Shown here in pieces: positions 60,331 through 64,000 of a stretch of DNA of 64,000 bases (position 1 is its first letter; each line of letters begins with the position of its first letter). The notes under the pieces are model-generated. The model saw only the letters and a program-made list of their open reading frames with translations. It had not been told where the DNA came from and searched no databases. The DNA is taken from positions 434,001 to 498,000 of the forward strand of contig CAXXSX010000001.1 of assembly GCA_963677165.2 (NCBI GenBank), in the 5' to 3' direction. Made by a program: the position numbers and the translations under genes. The DNA is from JAFGXT01 sp963677165 (lineage in GTDB: Bacteria > Verrucomicrobiota > Lentisphaeria > Victivallales > SZUA-371).

Positions 60331-61377
60331 ATGAAAAAGAAAACAGCATCAACCACAATATATTCGCTTAGTCGTGATCTTTGCGTTGCTCCGGCGACAG
60401 TTAGTAAAGCGTTGAATCATTCCCCAGAGATTAGTCCGGAACTGCGTGCTAAAATTCAGGCAGTTGCTAGTCAGAAGGGATTTAAGCCCAGAAAGACCAA
60501 TAAGAAATGTACAAATATCGGCTTGTTGGTTCAGAATTATGAAAACCATCCGTTTGATTTTACTTCGAATTATTTCGGAATGATTCTGGAAGGGGTTGCC
60601 CGGTATACTAATGAGGTAAATATCGAACTGAGCTTGTTTGCGCGAAATGTGGACTACCTGAATAACGCGGATCTCGTCAGGGTGCTGAAACGTAATGGTA
60701 TTGATGGTGTCGTTGTCATGTGTGCGAACTCCCAGAGCGAATTTTATGACCAGCTTGATCGACAGAAATTTCCGTATTACAGCCTGATTACGAATAACGG
60801 GCAGTCTGATGAGCGTCTGCTGAAAATCGATAATTTCAAGGTTGGTTATACTGCCGCACGATATCTGATTGATCTGGGACACAAGAGTATCGGCGTGATT
60901 GCCGCTCCTGCCAGCAGTTGTGCTGAGGTCAATCGTCTGGAAGGTGTTAAGGCGGCTTTTGCTGAAACAGGAATTGATATGTCGGGTTTGAATGTCCAGA
61001 AAACCCGGGCGATTCCATATGGGTATGAGGCCGGCAGGCTGGCTGCTATACAACTTATGAAAGAACATAAAAACACTACTGCTGTTTTTGCTACCTCCAA
61101 TGAAACTGCGGTAGGGGCGTTGAATGGACTGTGGACGATGGGAATAAAAGTTCCCGATGAAGTGTCGGTGATTGCCTGCGACGATTATCCGCAGTCGGCA
61201 TATACTACGCCGCCGTTGACAACGGTAAATATTCCAAATCGTGAAATTGGATATATCTGTGCCAAGCAGGTGCATCGTTTGATTAAGAAAGAACCGCTGC
61301 TTGATTGTAATATTTATTTGGAACCGGGTGGGAAACTTATTATGAGAGAAAGTTGCGCACCCCCTAGAAAAGGGTAA
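60331..61377 (+). CDS. LacI-family transcriptional regulator
   Basis: 348 residues. HTH and hinge at 7-60 (SLSRDLCVAPATVSKALNHSPEISPELRAKI), effector domain 65-345 (GLLVQNYENHPFDFTSNYFG, AVFATSNETAVGALNGLWTMG, VSVIACDDYPQSAYTTPPLTTVNIP). Directly upstream of a GH130 gene (7 bp), so it probably controls a mannoside-type locus. Confidence 0.94.
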   Translation: MKKKTASTTIYSLSRDLCVAPATVSKALNHSPEISPELRAKIQAVASQKGFKPRKTNKKCTNIGLLVQNYENHPFDFTSNYFGMILEGVARYTNEVNIELSLFARNVDYLNNADLVRVLKRNGIDGVVVMCANSQSEFYDQLDRQKFPYYSLITNNGQSDERLLKIDNFKVGYTAARYLIDLGHKSIGVIAAPASSCAEVNRLEGVKAAFAETGIDMSGLNVQKTRAIPYGYEAGRLAAIQLMKEHKNTTAVFATSNETAVGALNGLWTMGIKVPDEVSVIACDDYPQSAYTTPPLTTVNIPNREIGYICAKQVHRLIKKEPLLDCNIYLEPGGKLIMRESCAPPRKG

Positions 61378-61384
61378 AAGAACA

Positions 61385-62329
61385 GTGATTATGGAAGCCG
61401 AAGGAATGTTTGTTCGTCATCAGGCAAATCCGATTTTGACTGTGGGCGATTTGCCGTGCAAAGCATTTTATATTCTAAATCCTGGAGCGATCAAGTGCAA
61501 TGGGGAATATCTGCTGCTAGTAGATGTTTTTCATAGGGAAGGGGGGATTATTTTCTGGCTTGCTCGGAGTTCGAACGGAGTTGACTTTAAATTTGACCCG
61601 GCTCCGGTAAACTGGCCCGACTCATTTGACTGGTGGAAGGAAAACGGGATCTATGATCCTCGGATTACAAAGATTGGCGATGAATACATTATTATGTACG
61701 GCAGTCATAATAATGAGCTCGGGACGAGGCTGGGGATCGTGAAAACCCGGGATTTTGAGCATTTCGAACGTGTTTCCGTCTGCTCGGAAATAAACAATCG
61801 CAACGGTGTTCTTTTTCCGGAAAAAATTAACGGGCTCTACTGCCGGCTGGACCGTCCGTTCGGAGGGGATGAGCATTCGCCGTGTGATATGTGGATGAGT
61901 TTTTCTCCTGACTTGGTTTACTGGGGGGAGAGCCGTCCGTTTATGACTACGCGTCCGGCTCACTGGGACCACCTGAAACTTGGCGGCGGTGCTGTGCCGA
62001 TCAAAATTAACGGCGGCTGGCTGTGTATCTATCATGGGGTGGCGGAGTGCTGCAGTGGCTCGATATATTCGCTCTTCGCCGCAATTCTGGATGAAAAAGA
62101 GCCTTGGAAGGTATTGGCGAGATCAAAATCACCAGTCCTGTTTCCTGAAGCGCCCTATGAGCAGAGCGGGAGGGTCGACAATGTCGTGTTCTCCTGCAAT
62201 GCATTACTGGAGGATAATGGTATGATCAGGATGTATTATGGTGCCGCCGATGCCTGTATTGGCCTGGCAGAAGCAAAATTGGAGGATGTGATCAAGGCAT
62301 GTGATACTGGTTACCGGTATATGATGTAG
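61385..62329 (+). CDS. GH130-family glycosidase/phosphorylase
   Basis: 314 residues (GTG 61385 or ATG 61391). Five-bladed propeller family with NPGAIKCNGEYLLLVDVFHREG, WLARSSNGVDF, GIYDPRITKIGDEYIIMYG, FPEKINGLYCRLDRP and KLGGGAVPIKINGGWLCIYHG. The Asp in the YDPR block fits the GH130 catalytic acid position. Members are mannoside phosphorylases or hydrolases; no signal peptide, so cytosolic use of imported mannosides is likely. Next to a GH5-like secreted enzyme. Confidence 0.88.
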   Translation: MIMEAEGMFVRHQANPILTVGDLPCKAFYILNPGAIKCNGEYLLLVDVFHREGGIIFWLARSSNGVDFKFDPAPVNWPDSFDWWKENGIYDPRITKIGDEYIIMYGSHNNELGTRLGIVKTRDFEHFERVSVCSEINNRNGVLFPEKINGLYCRLDRPFGGDEHSPCDMWMSFSPDLVYWGESRPFMTTRPAHWDHLKLGGGAVPIKINGGWLCIYHGVAECCSGSIYSLFAAILDEKEPWKVLARSKSPVLFPEAPYEQSGRVDNVVFSCNALLEDNGMIRMYYGAADACIGLAEAKLEDVIKACDTGYRYMM

Positions 62330-62398
62330 GTGGTTTATATTAATTTACGAAACATACAGAAACTAAAAGAGTGAGTCATAAATTAAAGGGGAAAGAAA

Positions 62399-63205
62399 AT
62401 GAACAGTAAAACTTCACAAAGAAGAAAACGAAGTAATTTCACACTCATCGAACTCCTCGTAGTGATCGCGATCATTGCGATTCTTGCAGCAATGCTGTTG
62501 CCGGCGTTGAACCGGGCAAGGGAAACCGCAAGAAGTATTTCCTGTGCGTCAAATATTAAGCAGTTGGCGCAGGGATGTTTAATGTATTTGAATGATTATG
62601 GTTTTCTACCGGGAGCTAGAGTTAAAAAAAATAATTTTTGGTGGGGGTGTGCCACGGGAAGTGCGGACGCGGTAAAAAATTATGGTAGTATTCGACCATA
62701 TCTGGGCATAAAGGAAGATAGCGAAAATGGTCGTTATTTGACTCATCCCCTGTGGGTTTGTGAATCGTTATGGAATAAATGGCGTGCATATGCCCCCTCA
62801 GTAGCATATATCAATTCCGTGATAAGTGCGGAATGGTATTACGGAAGACGTACCTATGATCTAAACCACGCATTGAACTGGGATGGCAATGCTGGATTTT
62901 ATCCACCCTCAAAAATATGCCGTCCATCGCAGTCGTTATTGATTAGCGAAGCGAATGCCGGATGGGGGAATCTTGCATTTGCGCATGGTGTTTGGTATGA
63001 GGGGTATTTTGCCGCGGCTGTTCCTACGTCTCAGACTGAAGCTGTTCCGCTGAAGCCTCACGGAAAAGCTGGAGCGAACGGCTGCTTCATTGACGGTCAC
63101 TATGAGTTTATCCCTCAAAAGACCTTACTTATGACAAAGGATGAGCCTGGAAATATTTGGTTGATTGCTAAAAGCCTTATATATAAGCCCGGATATACGC
63201 CTTGA
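62399..63205 (+). CDS. Pseudopilin-like protein with prepilin N-terminal motif
   Basis: 268 residues: MNSKTSQRRKRSNFTLIELL leader, VVIAIIAILAAMLLPALNRA stalk, then CASNIKQLAQGCLMYLNDYG and C-terminal KPHGKAGANGCFIDGHYEFIP (H-Xn-DG). The leader is longer and more basic than in the other three copies. GGGGAAAG ribosome site. Between GH130 (69 bp) and the GH5-like gene (189 bp). Confidence 0.92.
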   Translation: MNSKTSQRRKRSNFTLIELLVVIAIIAILAAMLLPALNRARETARSISCASNIKQLAQGCLMYLNDYGFLPGARVKKNNFWWGCATGSADAVKNYGSIRPYLGIKEDSENGRYLTHPLWVCESLWNKWRAYAPSVAYINSVISAEWYYGRRTYDLNHALNWDGNAGFYPPSKICRPSQSLLISEANAGWGNLAFAHGVWYEGYFAAAVPTSQTEAVPLKPHGKAGANGCFIDGHYEFIPQKTLLMTKDEPGNIWLIAKSLIYKPGYTP

Positions 63206-63394
63206 TTGGAAATCCAACAACTTTTTTCTGAATGATATAAATATTAGCAGTATTGATTAGAACATATTGTCGATAAGCCCATTTTTTCTTTAAATAAACG
63301 AAAAAAATTGACAATAGGTCTGCAGTCGGATTCTGCGCGCGAATCTGACCGGATAAACAAAACAAACGAAAACAAACAGACAGTGAGGAGAACT

Positions 63395-64000
63395 ATGTTT
63401 TTTAAAACCTTATCAACTGCAATTGCCGGAATCGTATTGATGTCGACAGCCGCATGGAGCGCCGTTCCCGATGGTTTTCTTGTCAAAAAGAGAGACAAGC
63501 TTTATATGAATGGCAAAGAGTATCGGGCAATCGGTGTGAATATGCCGAACCTTTCCCAATCCTATATGGGAACTTGGCATCACAACAAACAGATCTACAA
63601 AACGAATGAAAAAGCGAAACGAGCCATGGTCAATGGCGTCAAAGCCGCGGCGAACAGCGGATTCAAATTCATTCGTTTTTTTGCAAGTCCCGGATATGCA
63701 TATGACATAGACTTGCTCTACATGAAAGATCGAGAACTCTACTGGCAGAAGATGGATGAGGTATTCAACCTGTGTCGCGAGAACAATATTCGGCTGGTTC
63801 CGTGTCTGAATGTTGCGGGCGCGGCATGTAATTTTCATGAATATTATTTTGAGCCGCGGCAGGCAGTGCTGAATCCGAAATCAAAAACTTATAAGGCGGT
63901 TCATGACTACATGCGTGAATTTGTGACCCGTTACAAGGATGATCCAGTTGTGTTAATGTGGGAGCTTCAGAACGAGGCTATGATGAAGGCTGATCTCGAC
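63395..64000 (+). CDS. Secreted GH5-like glycoside hydrolase (3' end outside window)
   Basis: 202 codons to the window end, from ATG 63395 (GTGAGGAG ribosome site). Signal peptide MFFKTLSTAIAGIVLMSTAAWSA. The mature part has the clan-A barrel pattern: LYMNGKEYRAIGVNMPNLSQ, SGFKFIRFFASPGYA, NIRLVPCLNVAG and VVLMWELQNEAM, in which the NE pair matches the GH5 acid/base motif. With the GH130 gene upstream, a beta-mannanase role is plausible. The nucleophile region lies beyond the window. Confidence 0.85.
   Translation, partial: MFFKTLSTAIAGIVLMSTAAWSAVPDGFLVKKRDKLYMNGKEYRAIGVNMPNLSQSYMGTWHHNKQIYKTNEKAKRAMVNGVKAAANSGFKFIRFFASPGYAYDIDLLYMKDRELYWQKMDEVFNLCRENNIRLVPCLNVAGAACNFHEYYFEPRQAVLNPKSKTYKAVHDYMREFVTRYKDDPVVLMWELQNEAMMKADLD

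Noticed and set aside
60349..61275. 308-codon minus-strand frame
   Set aside because: Antisense to the LacI regulator gene with clear HTH and effector domains.

Overview
The window looks like chromosome from an anaerobic, flagellated bacterium of the Lentisphaerota (Victivallis-like) or a close PVC relative. This is inferred from gene content, not from a marker phylogeny. The main indicators are repeated pseudopilin-like genes with the KFTLIELLVVIAIIAILAAMLLPAL-type start and a C-terminal H-Xn-DG motif, secreted DUF-type carbohydrate enzymes each paired with its own GntR or LacI regulator, an anaerobic CO dehydrogenase, and an orphan glycyl-radical enzyme. I saw no rRNA, tRNA, CRISPR array or transposase gene.

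Layout. 1-3762: tandem DUF2207 membrane proteins (the first is cut by the window edge). 3779-5872: chemoreceptor. 6011-12682: anaerobic metabolism block (CO dehydrogenase, AraC regulator, divergent glycyl-radical enzyme) and a GAF/SpoIIE phosphatase. 12889-22562: two parallel leftward operons, each in the order GntR regulator, pseudopilin, secreted carbohydrate enzyme, with a chimeric duplicated segment between them (a tgt 3' fragment joined to the 5' region of the phosphatase gene). 22813-24775: tgt, a DJ-1 family gene and acylphosphatase. 25150-26870: flagellar fliW-flgB-flgC-fliE behind a sigma-54-like promoter. 27294-32763: accessory stretch with an FGE-like lipoprotein, a radical SAM protein, a STAS-like gene with a structured leader, two small orphans, and a HigBA toxin-antitoxin pair flanked by two 335-bp structured direct repeats.

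32762-40509 is a leftward cluster: a Fur-like regulator, a pseudopilin, a FecBCD-type importer, then three cytosolic proteins (a signal-less substrate-binding-like protein with a DUF1858-like N-terminus, a HypB/UreG-type GTPase and an orphan ABC ATPase). It may be a metal uptake and delivery pathway. 40964-43780: a large chemoreceptor behind a near-perfect sigma-28 promoter. 43910-48187: a RecQ-like helicase, an FAD oxidoreductase and a PocR/AraC regulator. 48192-53599: gyrA-folP-cdaA-cdaR operon (replication, folate, c-di-AMP). 53784-59854: a GT-C membrane protein, small envelope proteins, YaiI and a hybrid histidine kinase. 60331-64000: a mannan-type locus (LacI regulator, GH130, pseudopilin, GH5-like enzyme cut by the window end).

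The strongest theme is one arrangement seen four times: a local transcription regulator, then a pseudopilin-like gene, then the secreted or transport genes it seems to serve. The second theme is structured repeats at gene 3' ends, including five compensatory base-pair changes between the two HigBA-flanking copies.
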